DNA of 64,000 bases from Siphonodentalium dalli. Its lineage: Eukaryota > Mollusca > Scaphopoda > Gadilida > Siphonodentaliidae. The DNA lies in the NCBI GenBank assembly GCA_032622095.1, contig CP136064.1, positions 41,875,912 through 41,939,911 of the forward strand, in the 5' to 3' direction. Position 1 is the first letter of the stretch. The number at the start of each line of letters is the position of its first letter. Below are positions 1 through 13,000 of the stretch, piece by piece. The position numbers and the translations under genes are program-made. The notes beneath the pieces were generated by a model. That model was not told the origin of the DNA and ran no database searches. It was given only the letters and a program-made list of their open reading frames with translations.

Positions 1-345
1 TTTTTGGTTGAATTTTTTTTTAGTATGCTTAAGCATGCTATAGGGCATGTTATAACTCAAAACTATCACCAAGTATTCATAGTAATAATTTTGATGCCCA
101 TGAAAAACGTAAGATTCCCTGGCCCTAAACCTACAAAATAAGCCTATTAAAGAATATAAAAAACAATTATTAAAATTGTCAAAAAAAATAAAAAAAATAA
201 TAACAAATGATGAAAAATTGTTAGGCCAATGCATTCTCTTATATATGCGAGGCGACCTATGGTCGACTCGCATATATAAGAGAATGCATTGGCACAGGGT
301 ATATGGGTTGATACAAAAAATCGGACTTGCCACTGAAAGGGTTAA
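1..345 (-). mobile_element. TTAA foldback element, family B, truncated by window edge
   Basis: It ends in CACTGAAAGGG followed by TTAA (342-345). It carries the recurrent ~70-bp palindrome at 225-296. Its interior is the reverse complement of the element at 41752. Confidence 0.75.
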
Positions 346-659
346 CTAATAAATATATTAGCTGCATTCTTTTTTCAATGTTACAAACTTGCCTGTCAAA
401 ACATCAAAAAGTTCCCAGGTTTTAAACTGATGGAGTATTCTATGGGAATAGCTAAAGTAAAGATTCATGCAATAATATAGGAATTCACAGCTATTACAGC
501 CTGTCATCATGACAGGCTCATTATAATTTTAGCCTGTCAATCCGTACATTCTGCCTGTCAACAGTCACAGTAAATACCAAATTTGCTTTCTTCAAAGAAT
601 CTGAACTCATTCCTGTATATTTCAAAACTGACTGAGTCATTGATAAATTAATTTGCCAT

Positions 660-833
660 AAGTGTAATAAATAAAGGATCTACAACCAGTGCCAGTTTAT
701 AGCAGAATTTACAAAATGAGTCCAGTAAATTAGATCTGGAACGAGCCTTTGGCGAGGTCCAGACCTAATTTACTGGATGAGTTTTTAAATTCCGCTATAA
801 ATTGGGGACGAGTTGTAGATTCTATTTATCACA
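660..833. mobile_element. Short foldback element
   Basis: Long imperfect inverted repeat. The arm carrying ATCTACAACC, AGCAGAATTTACAAAATGA and TCCAGTAAATTAGA (from ~678) mirrors the arm ending near 833. No protein frame. I could not settle a target duplication. Confidence 0.6.
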
Positions 834-2419
834 TGATCCAAAACCTCAACTGACAACGGCTTCTATAAGGCATGCGATGACATTTTACGTAACTATGCGT
901 TGTTTGCAAGAAATAGTCCCAGATAAATAAAGACTCTTCGGCATATTTAATGACATATCTTTTCAAACTCTTCATTCATTATAGTTTATAGTTGGAAAAA
1001 TATAGAAATCGATAGTATTTTGAGACGTAGCATACGGAATGTAAACAGATGACAAATCGGAAGTAAAAAATGTCACCTGGTACTATTTCCTGTTATTAAA
1101 CGAACGTTTAATATCACAATTTATAGAATGGGTTTATTGAATGGAATACTGGTAGGATCATGTAATAAAACCTAACAATGTATACTCCTACTATTCTCAT
1201 ATGACATCAAATCCCAAGATTAATCTTAAGTAGAGGTTTGTAGTGTGCCAAGATGTAAATGAAAAAACTATTTACACAATGTGCATACATAGAGGATCTC
1301 AAATGCTCGACTCGAATCGTATATAGTGCACTTGGTTAATAAATTTCGTATAGAATTGCGATGAACTTGAGATCCATTTTATCACATATTAAATCACATT
1401 TTAGCAAGGAAAAATTATCTTGAAAAGGCTGCAGTTAAACAAAATTAATATTGATTTCTTTATCAGAACCAAAGAGGAAGTAAACACATCTTCAAGAAAA
1501 AATATATATGTATAGATGTTGACAAAATTGTTCAACCATCCTTATCACCCATGTTTATCTCACAGTCAACACTAAATAACCCAACACAAATTGAATATTA
1601 TAATTATATTCTAATTAACATAACAATAACAGTTCCGACATCGACATCGATATCATTGCACTAAGCTCTTACGTCACTGCGCGTGCCGATAATACACGTG
1701 TCTTACTAAAAAATATGAGGCTGGGTTTAGGGGCTAATTATGTGATAAAGCACTGCTAACTACAAATGCAGTGAAATTTAAATTATAAATTATAATTCAA
1801 CCATAATTTTCCCGAAATTAGCCGTAAAATATATTGCAACTGTTTATACATGAAGAGTCGTAAACTATTTCAACATATTCCCCAAACAAATGAAATATTT
1901 AGGATCTGTAATGACTTGCATTTTAGTAGATCAAATGTTATCTGGTGTGTGTCCCATTATTATAAAGGTATGCTCAAACTTTATTGATATAGTCAGGGAA
2001 TACATTGTGACCACCGGTTTAATCAATAGGCTTCTAACAATGGTAGTTTGTAGCGACTCTGAGCGATCCACCGAGGCTAGGTCCTTTGGTTCTATTGATC
2101 TCGCTCGGGTTTCTTATAATATGGTACCACTAATAATTACCCTGGGTGCTATAGAGTTGAAATAACAAACTAAACACATATAGAGCATAGTTTTAACCCT
2201 TCAGACTGTACTTGAATGCTGGATATATGTATAAATTATAAGTATTTTTTTAGACAGACATTCCAGTGGCTATAGAAATCTAGAATTCAACTGGCTAGTG
2301 AAATTCAGAGTTTGAATAAGAAACTTTTTCACTAGTTTTTGATCAATAGAATTCATATCCTGAAGAAGATTTTGGCCATGCTCTATTTCCATAAGCCAAT
2401 TCAAAGATAGCCAGATAAT
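834..2419. other. AT-rich sequence without recognised genes
   Basis: Probably intronic or 3' sequence of the receptor-like gene. The longest frame (1890-2165) has no splice support and no family motif. Confidence 0.4.
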
Positions 2420-2830
2420 CAAAGAAGTATAACTCTAAAATGGTAAACACGAACAACGTCATTTGTCCCTTTTTTTAAAGCAATCATGACGGCCAACTTC
2501 CATGCCAAATTTAATTGATATCCGATGAATCAAGATTTCCAGATAAATAAAGAAGCATAACTCTAAAATGGAAATTGTGAATGTCATTTGTGCCAACTTT
2601 TGAAAGGAATCATGATGGCGAACCTCCATGCCAAATGTCATTCAGATCTAATAACCTGTGGATGAGATATATACCCAGATGGACAGACGAACGAAGTCAA
2701 TCCAGTACACATTTGTACCCCACATTTTTCTTCAAAAGACACAGGTGTGTAATATTAATACAAAGTTTACCGGAAATTTAAGGGACAAAAGCTGCATCCA
2801 TGGAGGGATGGACAGACAAGTTCATTCCAG
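2420..2830. repeat. Decayed ~125-bp tandem repeats
   Basis: Two or three related units share CATAACTCTAAAATGGAA and CATGCCAAAT and run into GGACAGACGAACGAAG-type sequence. This is the 3' layout seen in several bivalve-type repeats here (6.3, 9.3 and 40.4 kb). Confidence 0.5.
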
Positions 2831-3771
2831 TTTACTTCCCATGTGTTAAGCTGAAGGCTAAAACATTGGTATAATATCAGTTCAAATGATATGTGTAGCA
2901 TTAAAGACATATTATACACTTATTTCAGTGAATCAAACTGACATGTCGGTACCCAGGCACTTTGTTCATGAAACAAAATTAATGAAGCCTTCAACTTATA
3001 TTACCGAAAATTCCAAGCACCTGTTCCAGAAAACAGTTTAATCAAACAAGTATCGGAAATTGAATATATAAGCATTGCAGCGATGTATTCTGCATGTGTC
3101 AATATTACTTCTTGATATTTGAAGAGTGTTTTAAATGGGTTGTTTGCAGGTCACTTCAGGAGGTCACAAATTAGCTCCACAAATGTTCTGTTGCAAAAGT
3201 ATTGCCTAAGGGTTCGCAATGAATTCTATTACAGCACAAGTGAGATTTGTATATAGACACCAGGTTCTGCGAATTTGTTTGTGCCTATCACAATGAAAAT
3301 GGCTATGTCAAGTAAGTTTTGTATTTGTATATATACACATGGAAAGACAAATAATCGGATATAATGTGAGTGAAGCACAAATGTAGTAGTCTGCAATATC
3401 AAGGAACATGCTCGAATGTATTGACTTTTATTAACGGATTGCAGGAAAGACGATCATTGACTTTTTGGCAAAAGTTTGGCCAAATGAATTTTTCATTGGG
3501 CATTTTTTTTAAACTGGCCAAATCGTCAATTTGACAACCAACAGAGTGAACCATACCTATAGCGCTGTGAGACCACAGAAACTTTATAGCTGCAGCTGCC
3601 ATAGGTTCTAACAACTTGTTGTTTCAGTGCTGGTTGCCCATATGCTATAATACACTGGAGAATGTTTGTTTCACCTTTAATTGTGTAATTATGATAAGCG
3701 TCACGCAAAATGAAAAACAGTGTTATAATCACGGATAAATTTCCAACATCATGTCGCTTCAATATCGCACT
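2831..3771. other. AT-rich sequence, nothing recognised
   Basis: No exon with splice support on either strand and no clear repeat. Confidence 0.4.
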
Positions 3772-4159
3772 TTAACCCTTTACCCAACAAAACGCCCAGA
3801 AAAATAGCCCAAATGAAGCTGCAACAGCCTAAATTATCTTGGGTCTGTCTCAATAGAACCATACAAATATGGATATCATTGGAACCGGCTCATTGACCAC
3901 ATTGTGATAGTTACAGTTATGCCCTGTGCCAATGCATTCTCTTATATATGCGAGTCGACCATAGGTCGCCTCGCATATATAAGAGAATGCATTGGCCTAA
4001 AAAAAAAATTAATATTTTTCTACATTCTTTGACAATTTTATCATTTTTAATATGTGTTAAGCCAATGCATTCTCTTATATATGCGAGGCGACCTATGGTA
4101 GACTCGCATATATAATAGAATGCATTGGCACAGGGCATTTTTGTTGGGTAAAGGGTTAA
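3772..4159 (-). mobile_element. TTAA foldback element, family A, with two palindromes
   Basis: TTAA at 3772-3775 and 4156-4159 flank the terminal repeats CCCTTTACCCAACAAAA and TTTTGTTGGGTAAAGGG. TTAA plus CCC-type ends are typical of piggyBac transposons. Palindromes lie at 3929-3996 and 4062-4129. There is no transposase, so it is non-autonomous. Confidence 0.88.
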
Positions 4160-4975
4160 CACTGAGTGTGCACAAGTATGCGCGGATATCAAAATAGGGA
4201 GAACAAAGAATTTTCATTGCAGCAAGCACCCGGCTCTGTCGCTGATTGGTAGAATATATCTCGTAATAATTATTTAATTGACATCTGTGGAAAGGTCCAT
4301 TGGGTCTCATCAGACCATGACATCAAGTAACCCTGTCTCCCTCATCATTAAATCAATGCTCGTTGACTGCTCATTGTTAAGTACATTAGACATAGGACAC
4401 CCCACCTTGGTCTGATAGTTGATACCTGCTACTGTAACTGAATCAATAGCTCTGCTAGCTACCTGTTTATGAGTCTGATCAATGCATCGCAGTACACTGT
4501 AGGTCACACCAAAGCATTTTTAAACTATTGACATATGCTACCGGACATAATCGAAAACAAAAAGGCAGACAAAATGATCGATACGAGCGAGGTAGAGGGG
4601 CACAAAAAGGTTGTCTGTGTATCAATGACACTGATTTGTTCTGTCTCTGATAATGGGTAACTTATTTACATTACCAGTTAATTCTACCTAGGCGTCAGTG
4701 ACTCCAGATGAAGCCCCTATCATGTAAAATACCACTAGTTTTGTCAAGAATTTCAAAGTTTGGTAGTACAAATATTATCCTCTGAGGAAATAATGAAGAG
4801 TTTCCAAGATTTTGTTGACATCAATGAATTCTTTAGTGTTAGAGTTGGAGATATTAAAATCAAAATTCTGTTTCTACTACCATGGCTCATTGTTAAATTT
4901 AAATTAATTCAACACTAAATTTCATTCAGTATTGATACCCCAGAAATCTGCATCTTACGGACACATACAGTAATG
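4160..4975. other. AT-rich sequence, nothing recognised
   Basis: A 66-codon minus-strand frame (4310-4507) was considered and not accepted as an exon. Confidence 0.35.
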
Positions 4976-4977
4976 CC

Positions 4978-5179
4978 CTAAATAATCACCTTCTTAACCA
5001 CAGCAGAATTATGGGTAATTTTTCAGGATTTAGTCGGAATATGGCTTGTTGCCATTCAACTGAAAGCTCTCGGGAAGAGCTTTCCGATGAATGGCAACAA
5101 GCCATATTTCCGACTAAATCCTGAAAAGTTACCCATAATTCTGCTGTGGTTAAGGAGTCAATTATTTAGGGCATTACTG
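4978..5179. mobile_element. Mariner-type foldback element
   Basis: TA duplications (4976-4977, 5180-5181) flank ends CAGTAATGCCCTAAATAAT. The element is a nearly perfect hairpin with ~95-bp arms around CTCGGGAAGAG. Four relatives occur in the window. Confidence 0.85.
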
Positions 5180-5181
5180 TA

Positions 5182-5695
5182 CATGTAAGGACTAAAAAAA
5201 ATAGTGATGTTCCCGGCAACCCGCTTGCAACTAGTCCAGTCCTCCACCCCTACTAATTTTATCAACCCTGTAAAAATTATAAATAAGTGCCAAAACAGAA
5301 AAAAAAAATATTGGGTGTATAGATTTCCAATCATAGTAAAACTGTGCTGATCAGTCGCCGATCTACATTATTTACACCTAAAGTCAGTGTCAGTGCACTC
5401 TTGTGTATACAGGCCGCTTCAACATATGGTGGATGTCGCGATCGATTTTGAATAAAATTACTACCAAGGCTTCATTATCCCTTCCATATCTACAGTGATG
5501 GGCTCATAGTGTCCAGTTATATATCATATGTGCTGCCAGGGGCATATATTAAGGGGAGATGCAACGTTTTGCATAAATCCAGCCAAAAATGGCAAGGGAT
5601 TTTCAACAAAGAATTTCTCTTCTCTGGATCTATCTGGCGTAAAATCTTGAATTTCACATATCATCGTCTTTATTGTATGTAGAATCTAAGCATTA
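5182..5695. other. AT-rich sequence, nothing recognised
   Basis: No exon or repeat recognised. Confidence 0.35.
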
Positions 5696-6032
5696 TTAAC
5701 CTCTTCGCTGCTATGACGTCCGTAACTATTACGGATGTAAAAGTGCACGCCGTGTGCTATATGGTCCGTAAGTACTACGGACCTACTTCAGCACACTAGA
5801 AGTAGGCCATTATACATAACTGGAACTCAGAGATTAGTGCATCGGAATAACTGTATCTCGACGTTTCTAACAGTGTATGATGTTCCACGATTGTGAACGA
5901 TAATAGCCTTTAAACCGAGTCAGTTTTATAGTTCTAGTGGTATTCCCGTTATAGTTTCCCATTGGAAAATGGCAATAACGTCAACAGCCCAGCACACGAC
6001 GTCATAACGTCATTTAGCAGTGAAGAGGTTAA
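5696..6032. mobile_element. TTAA foldback element, family F (CCTCTTCGCTGC ends)
   Basis: TTAA at 5696-5699 and 6029-6032. Terminal repeats are CCTCTTCGCTGCTATGACGT and its near mirror ending TTTAGCAGTGAAGAGG. An internal palindrome surrounds GGTCCGTAAGTACTACGGACC. Non-autonomous. Confidence 0.82.
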
Positions 6033-6229
6033 GAGATGGCAAAAAGAATTGATTCTAAAACATTTGAGAGGTTGAAAATATTATTTTCTTTTTTCTCCCT
6101 TTCAGTACCAAGAGCTGCTAAAATAAGTAATAATTTCACACAACTCTCCAATCACCAAATAGCTTATTGTCTTGGCTCTATGAGAGGAGGCTTCATTTGT
6201 ATCATAATGTGGAGTTAGATTTTTAACTA

Positions 6230-6790
6230 GAGGTGTGACTGTCCCAATGGGACTAAGGATACCCCCCCCCCCCCCCTCAGTAAACATTTAGTTAAAATAA
6301 TAAAACAACAGATTCCCATTGCAGGTGCACCCTAATCCTAAACCTATTGACTGAAAAATGTAGGAATAAAAGCTCAGACAAAATTATGCATGTTGCGAAA
6401 ATGTTCTAAGTCAAAAAAGGGGAATAACTCCACAAAAAAAAAGTCAGACAGATGTCATAATCCCAGGTGCACACTTCCCATTGCACTAAATATCTGTGCC
6501 AATTTTCAAAAACATTGACCTAAAAATGTAGGAATAAAAGCTCCGACAAAATTATGCATGTTGAAAAGAAGTTTCAAAAAAAGGGGGATAACTCCAACAA
6601 AAAAAGTCCGACAGATATCATAATCGTAGGTGCACATGGTCCCATGGTGGCCGATGTCTGTGCCAAGTTTCACGGAAAATGACCAAAAAACAACTGAGAA
6701 AAACTCCAGCCAAATTTGTGCCAATGGACGACGGATGGATGGACAGACGGATGGACAGACAGACAAGCTGATTCCAGTAAAATTATCTTT
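6230..6790. repeat. C-tract plus decayed tandem repeat ending in GACAGACGG runs
   Basis: A run of about 16 C (6261-6276) precedes two ~165-bp units sharing TAGGAATAAAAGCT and GGATAACTCCAACAAAAAAA. They end in GGATGGACAGACGGATGGAC-type sequence (6731-6765). Confidence 0.55.
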
Positions 6791-6918
6791 TAATAAGACA
6801 CTTGATCATCATGATGAAGTATGTTGTCCTCAGTAGTAGATAACTATATGGCTTAGAGCATCTGAACACCCCAGAGTATTACATATTAATTTACAAAAGG
6901 GAATCACTGCATGCATAC

Positions 6919-7005
6919 CTGTATGACTTGACCATATGTGACTTTCTTTCCGAGTAACCGTTTTTGTTCAAGAGCATTATCTGTAGTCTCAGCTTCACTC
7001 GAAAT
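6919..7005 (-). CDS. ITPR-like: ITPR-like coding exon 4 (87 nt, residues 94-122)
   Basis: The acceptor is TTCTTACAG/ATT and the donor ATACAG/GTATGC. It encodes 29 codons in phase 0. It starts with a variable acidic stretch and ends LLGKKVTYGQVIQ, the most diagnostic IP3 receptor motif in the window. In the family this is followed by LLH-KSNKYL. I searched the remaining 6.9 kb on this strand for such an exon and saw none, so it should lie outside the window. Confidence 0.93.
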
Positions 7006-10000
7006 CTGTAAGAATACATATATGATCATGAACAAGACAGTCAAAGACTGTGGGGTCGCTCACCAGACTGCAAAGACTGATGAGACTGGGACTCTGGAGA
7101 CCACAATAGTCAGAACTTTTCATAAGCACTTTGAAAAAATTGAAACAAACACGATATGTGGCTAGAGAGGCTTCAGTAGTGTACAGTGGGTAAATTCAAG
7201 GTGAATATCCACCATGAAATTGCCCACTGTTCACTACTGATCACCCCCCTCCTCCAGCTCAACAAGTCCCCTCCCGACCGGGCTCCAGACTCCCAAGTCT
7301 TGGGTTGGAATTTCACAACCGACATCTCAAACTTTCTCAATTTTTGGAAATTTCCAATCTCACAAGCACCTTTTTATAAAACCATTTAGACATGTTTGAA
7401 GCCCATTTATCCATGGACCCAAAACACCATACATGTATGTCAGATTAATCAGTTAGGTAGTTCCAAGGAAGATGTTTTAATGAATTTGGTATTTCAATGA
7501 TTTTTTAAACACAAAATTGTTAACTCCCCATAGTCCCCCGTCATTTCTTAACAGGTTGACCTCATGTTAACACATCTGAATATCAGTCACTAAAGGATCA
7601 TCCATACTATATGTAAGCTAAATAGTCCAACCTCTCTTGAGAAGACAATTTAAGAATGACTATAGACATACAGTTATGTCCCTGGTCCCACCCTATTTAA
7701 CCTGGTGACCACATCTGAATAAATTTCAATACCAGACACCAAAGAACCCTTCATACTAAATATCAGCAAAATAGACCTGTTAACATTTGTGGCGATTTCG
7801 GTCGAACAGTTTAACCCGAAGTAGGAAAATGTGGACTGTTACTGGTTGAAAAATCAAATCTACAGCCTCATTGCCTCCACCCAGGCAGCTTAGAAATCAA
7901 TAGGAATCTATATATTATTATACCAGTATCAAACAGCATAATACAGATAGGGTGGGTGGTTGAGAGTTAAATCTCTTATCTCTGCCCTTATTTGAACAAA
8001 TGTGAATCCCCATCTATGAGATCTATTCATCTAGAAATTTCAAACGGTAGATTTTAAGAGTTGAAGAAAACTGATTTTCCTCAAAAGTTTCCTAAAAATG
8101 ACCTCACGTGTACAAATCTGAACCCCACTCACCAAAGGACCCTCCATACCAAAAGCTAAATAGGCCTGATGGTTTCTGAAGAATTTCTATGGAGGGAAAG
8201 AGTTATGGCCCTGGCTTCTCACCTATATGACCTGATGAACTCATTTGAACAAATCTGAATGTGAGTCAAAATATATAAACCATTTCGGTCTTTAATATGT
8301 ATGTGGAGAAGAACAAAATTGATAGACAAATTCAATCCAATATACCCCCCCCCCCCAAGTTTTCTTTGCAAATCAGGGTATAATGAGTACAACTGGATAG
8401 GTGGTGGTTAAGAATATAATAGTGGAACAGCCAAGCCTGAATATAGTGTCTGACTTTTGCAGAATGAGGTCACTAAAGGGTGAATTTAGTGCTGCAATCC
8501 TGTAAGGTGGGCTAGCATCACCAAATTCACCCTCTGTGGACCTCATTATGCTTAGGCCTCAACTGCCATGGGAGACATAGGAACAGATTGAAGTTGTCCA
8601 GTTAATTGGTGATGTGCACCCATTGGGCACTTCAATTATCAATGTTATCTTCTGACAGCAAATTAGGGAATATAGAAACTGAACAGAAGGGAAAAAGTAA
8701 GTAGAAATGTCAATTTAAGACCTGTATACTTCCCTGAAGATGAGGCCTAAGCAGAATGAGGTCCCTGGAGAGTGTATTTGGTGATGCTAGCCTACTGTGC
8801 AGAGTAGCATCACTAAATTCACCCTCTGGGGACCTCATTCTGCAAATGTCAGACATACAGCATTTTGTTTTGATATGATATGTTAATGATACACACAGAG
8901 CATGACTGTTTACACCTAGCTGTCAACCAGCTAGATAACATCTGAATTGATGACTGTTATTAACTCTTTCTGTCTGGGGCTAATACCATACTTTATGGAT
9001 GTTACAAGGTGTCAGTTTTTCTAATTAATTTTTCTTGACTGCAGTGGGTGCAGGGCTGCGCAGATTGGGGGGGGGGGGGGTGGTAGTGGGGACAGGGGTG
9101 TAGAGGGGTGAGGAGGGAAAGGGGTGGAATGGGGTGTTTTGTGTCTAAAAAAATACAAAAAATCAGGGGTTAAAATGAAAAAAATATTTTTGTATTGGTT
9201 CATTTTGAATTGTGATTTGTTTTTTGAATTGAGCAAGGATTTAAATTTAACAATATTAAAAAAAAAAATTAATTTTTTTTTGTTTTTTAAAGTTATGTTC
9301 CTGACACGGCCCCTATTTGACACACTGACCCCATTTGAACAAATCTGAACCCCAGTCACACAAGGACCCACCATACAAAATATTAGCTAAATCGGCCTGA
9401 TGATTCTGGAGAAGAAGTCATTCTAATAATTACTAGGGAGAATAGAGTTATGTCCCTGATTCTGCCCCTATTTGACCCAGTGACCCCATTTGAACAAATC
9501 TGACCCCCAGTCACTCAAGGACCTTCCATACCAAATATAAGCTAAATAGGCCTGATTGTTCTTGAAAAGAAGTTGTTTTAAGAATTACTATGGCGGGATA
9601 GAGTTATGGCCCTAGCTTCGCAACTATTTGACTCAGTGACCTTATTTTAACAAATCTGAGTCTGAGTCAAGCAGGGAACATCCACACCAAATATGAACTC
9701 ATTTGGCCTTATGATACTGGAGAAGAAGATGATTGTTGACGGACGGACGGACGGACGGACGGACGGACGGACGGACGGACGGACGGACGGACGGTCAGAC
9801 GGACGGACGGACGGACGACGGACGAGGAGTGATGACTATAGCTCCACCGGAGACTTCGTCTCAGGTGAGCTAAAAAGCACAACACTTCAGGTGACACAAT
9901 AAATGGTTCACACAAGTGTTCACCGAATAATTCATTAACCCTTCCGTGACTGGAGTTTCCTCCAATTTTGCGAAAACCCTGTTCCATTGCATTCTCTTAT

Positions 10001-13000
10001 AAATCTTATTTAACCCTTTACCCAACAAAACGGCCCTGTGCCAATGCATTCTCTTATATATGCGAGTTGACCATAGGTCGCCTCGCATATATAATAGAAT
10101 GCATTGGCTTAACACATATTAAAAATGATAAACTTGTCAAAGAATGTAGAAAAATATTATAAAAATTGTTAAAAAATGTAAGAAAAAATTATAAAATTGT
10201 TAAAGAATGTAAGAAAAAATGGTAAAAAGTGTTAAAAAATGTAATTTTTTAGGCCAATGCATTCTCTTATATATGCGAGGTGACCTATGGTCGACTCGCA
10301 TATATAAGAGAATGCATTGGCACAGGGCATAACTGTAACTATCACAATGTGGTCAATGAGCCGGTTCCAATGATATCCATATTTGTATGGTTCTATTGAG
10401 ACAGACCCAAGATAATTTAGGCTGTTGCAGCTTCATTTGGGCTATTTTTCTGGGCGTTTTGTTGGGTAAAGGGTTAATGCTGCACCAGCACAGCTCCCAT
10501 CATGAAAGGGTTAATCACTAAATAGATTATCCCATTTGACTCTAAATGTACACATTAGAATAGTTTGTCCTTTTTTTAGTTCAGGTGACTACAGGCAGAC
10601 AACATGAAAGAAACACTCCAATGGTCAAGCCTTGAAATAGTGTGTCTGTCATTTGCAGAATCAGGTCCCTCATTCTGCTGAGGTGTAAGCAGAATGAGGT
10701 CCCCAGAGGGTGAATTTGGTGATGCTAGCCCACTATGCGGGGTAGCATCACTAAATTCACCCTCTGGGGACCTCATTCTGCAAATGACAGACACACTATT
10801 TCAAGGCTTGCCAATGGTTCATTTGTAGAGAGTCCACCTAAGAAGTTCAACAAACACCCTAAGACTGTTAAGGTCACTAATTTCGCCAAGCAGCCCAACA
10901 AATGAACAATGAGAACTACCCATTACAAAGTATTTAGTTATCAAGGGATAAAACAAATATAAAATGTTTTGCTGTTTATTAGTTCACCAAGAAAAACAAC
11001 ATCATTTCAAACTTAACAATATATTCTGAATTATTTCTCAAATTATCGTAAAAAATATTTGAAATGAAAAACCATTGAATCTTTTGTATGCCGTTGTAAA
11101 CTTTTAAGTTATTTCCAAAAAATCTGGAGGAATTGATCTGGATTGGATTATCTTGTCAAAATTGGTTGAACAAGTGTAACTTCTGTAAACGATCGTTTTT
11201 ATGTTAATATACAGTAATGCTCTAATTAATCGACTTCTTAAAGATACGGGCGGCGTTGGCTGTGGTATGCTGTTAAAATATTCAACTCTGTCAAAAACCG
11301 CCATAAACAGAAATAATAGTAAAATATAGACAGACTTTGTTCTTATACCAATCAGAAATATGGCATAAACAGTATGTTATTGTCAAATGTTTTTCCTTTG
11401 TTATGTAAACAAAAGCAAAAAAACAAAAAACGTTACAGAACCTGGCTTTTGTTTAGATCCGGATATGGTAAGCATAAAGAGTGTTATTTGTTACTGTTTT
11501 CCTGATATGGAAATAATAAAGAGTGTTTATATAATTTGTGTGTGATTAATCAATAGAATTGAGCTGTGTTATGTAAACAGAAGCAAAACATCTGTAACAC
11601 GAGCAGGCTCTTGTTTACGTGCACCATCGTACGTCTTGATGACAATATACTATTTACGCGCTGATTATGTTTGGCATATGAACAAAGCTATATATATTTT
11701 AATATTCCTTCTGTTGATGGCGATTTGAACAAATATGAATATTTCTGCAACGAACGCCACCCGTGCCTTTAACCACAGCAGAATTATGGGTAACTTTTCA
11801 GGATTTAGTCGGAAATATGGCTTGTTGCCATTCATTGGAAAGCTCTCGCCGAGAGCTTTCTGATGAATGGCAACAAGCCATAATTCCGACTAAATCCTGA
11901 AAAGTTACCCATAATTCTGCTGTGGTTAAGGGGTCGATTACTTAGGGCATTACTGCAGATCATCTTCTAAGCACATGGATGTAAAACATAAAAAAAATTG
12001 TTATGTGAAATTCCTTTTTTACTCTGAACTTCAAATCGAAGTCTAAATGTTTTTAATGATGGGTCATGTATTGGTGTGGATTTTAAAATTTAGGTTATAT
12101 ATCATCCATTATGTGTCCTTTCTTTTAATGACTTTTGACATTATTCTTCAATTTAATTGAAGACCAAGTATATATAATTTATCAAGTGATGATCCTGGTA
12201 TTCTAATCAATGTTTCGAGATACTAGGTACCCTAATCAATGAAACATGCATACTTTGCCAATTAGGCCTAACTACATTGGTACAGACATATTGATTTGAC
12301 ACACTTCTATATGAATAGTATGCCATGGATACCTTTGCTTCTGCGACTTCATTTAGCAGATGGAAATTATCTGGATCTTCTTCACTCTTCAGCTTTAGCT
12401 TCCTGAAGTTTTTGTCAAATTTGTACTTATTTGCTGCACATATCTCAAAAGATATGACTGAAAAAGTAAAATAGATATCTCAATAATATTCACAGCAAGA
12501 ATATCTACCACCACCCAGCCAATCTCTTCTAGAGGAGTCAATCCGATTTTCACCTCTGTTACAGGACTGATTAAAAAAAAACTGCTGCCTCTGGTTGTCT
12601 GTTGAATTAATTTTTTTTAAATATCACTAAACTAATGCCTGCCACATGGACCCAGAGTAAAATAATTGAAAACAGTTTATAATAATGCCCCTGCACAGGT
12701 TGCTGCATGCCAGGGATATCATATTCTGTATTTGTATTTGTATTTGTATTGTATTTGTAATTATTACAAATTTTGAAGTATTTGTATTGTATTTGTAATC
12801 AAGAATTCTTGGCATCAAAGTAATGTATTTGTAATTAAATACTTTTTCAATTACTTGTTGGTTACTTTTGACTCGACCAAAAAAAACTTCAGCCAGTTTT
12901 TGATATACCATTTGGCAATTTGTTACAGGACTGCCCATGAATTCAGAGAGATGATTTTCATTTGAAATCATTTTATTAATATTTCAATATTGCAAATTAA

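Noticed and set aside
1890-2165. 91-codon plus-strand frame
   Set aside because: AT-rich, no motif, lies within the presumed receptor-gene intron on the opposite strand.
4310-4507. 66-codon minus-strand frame with protein-like composition
   Set aside because: It starts with GTG and has a possible acceptor but no convincing donor. It does not fit the receptor sequence expected after exon 4. Chance frames of this length are common here.
9693-9902. Frame rich in Thr-Asp-Gly-Arg repeats
   Set aside because: It is the translation of the GGAC microsatellite.
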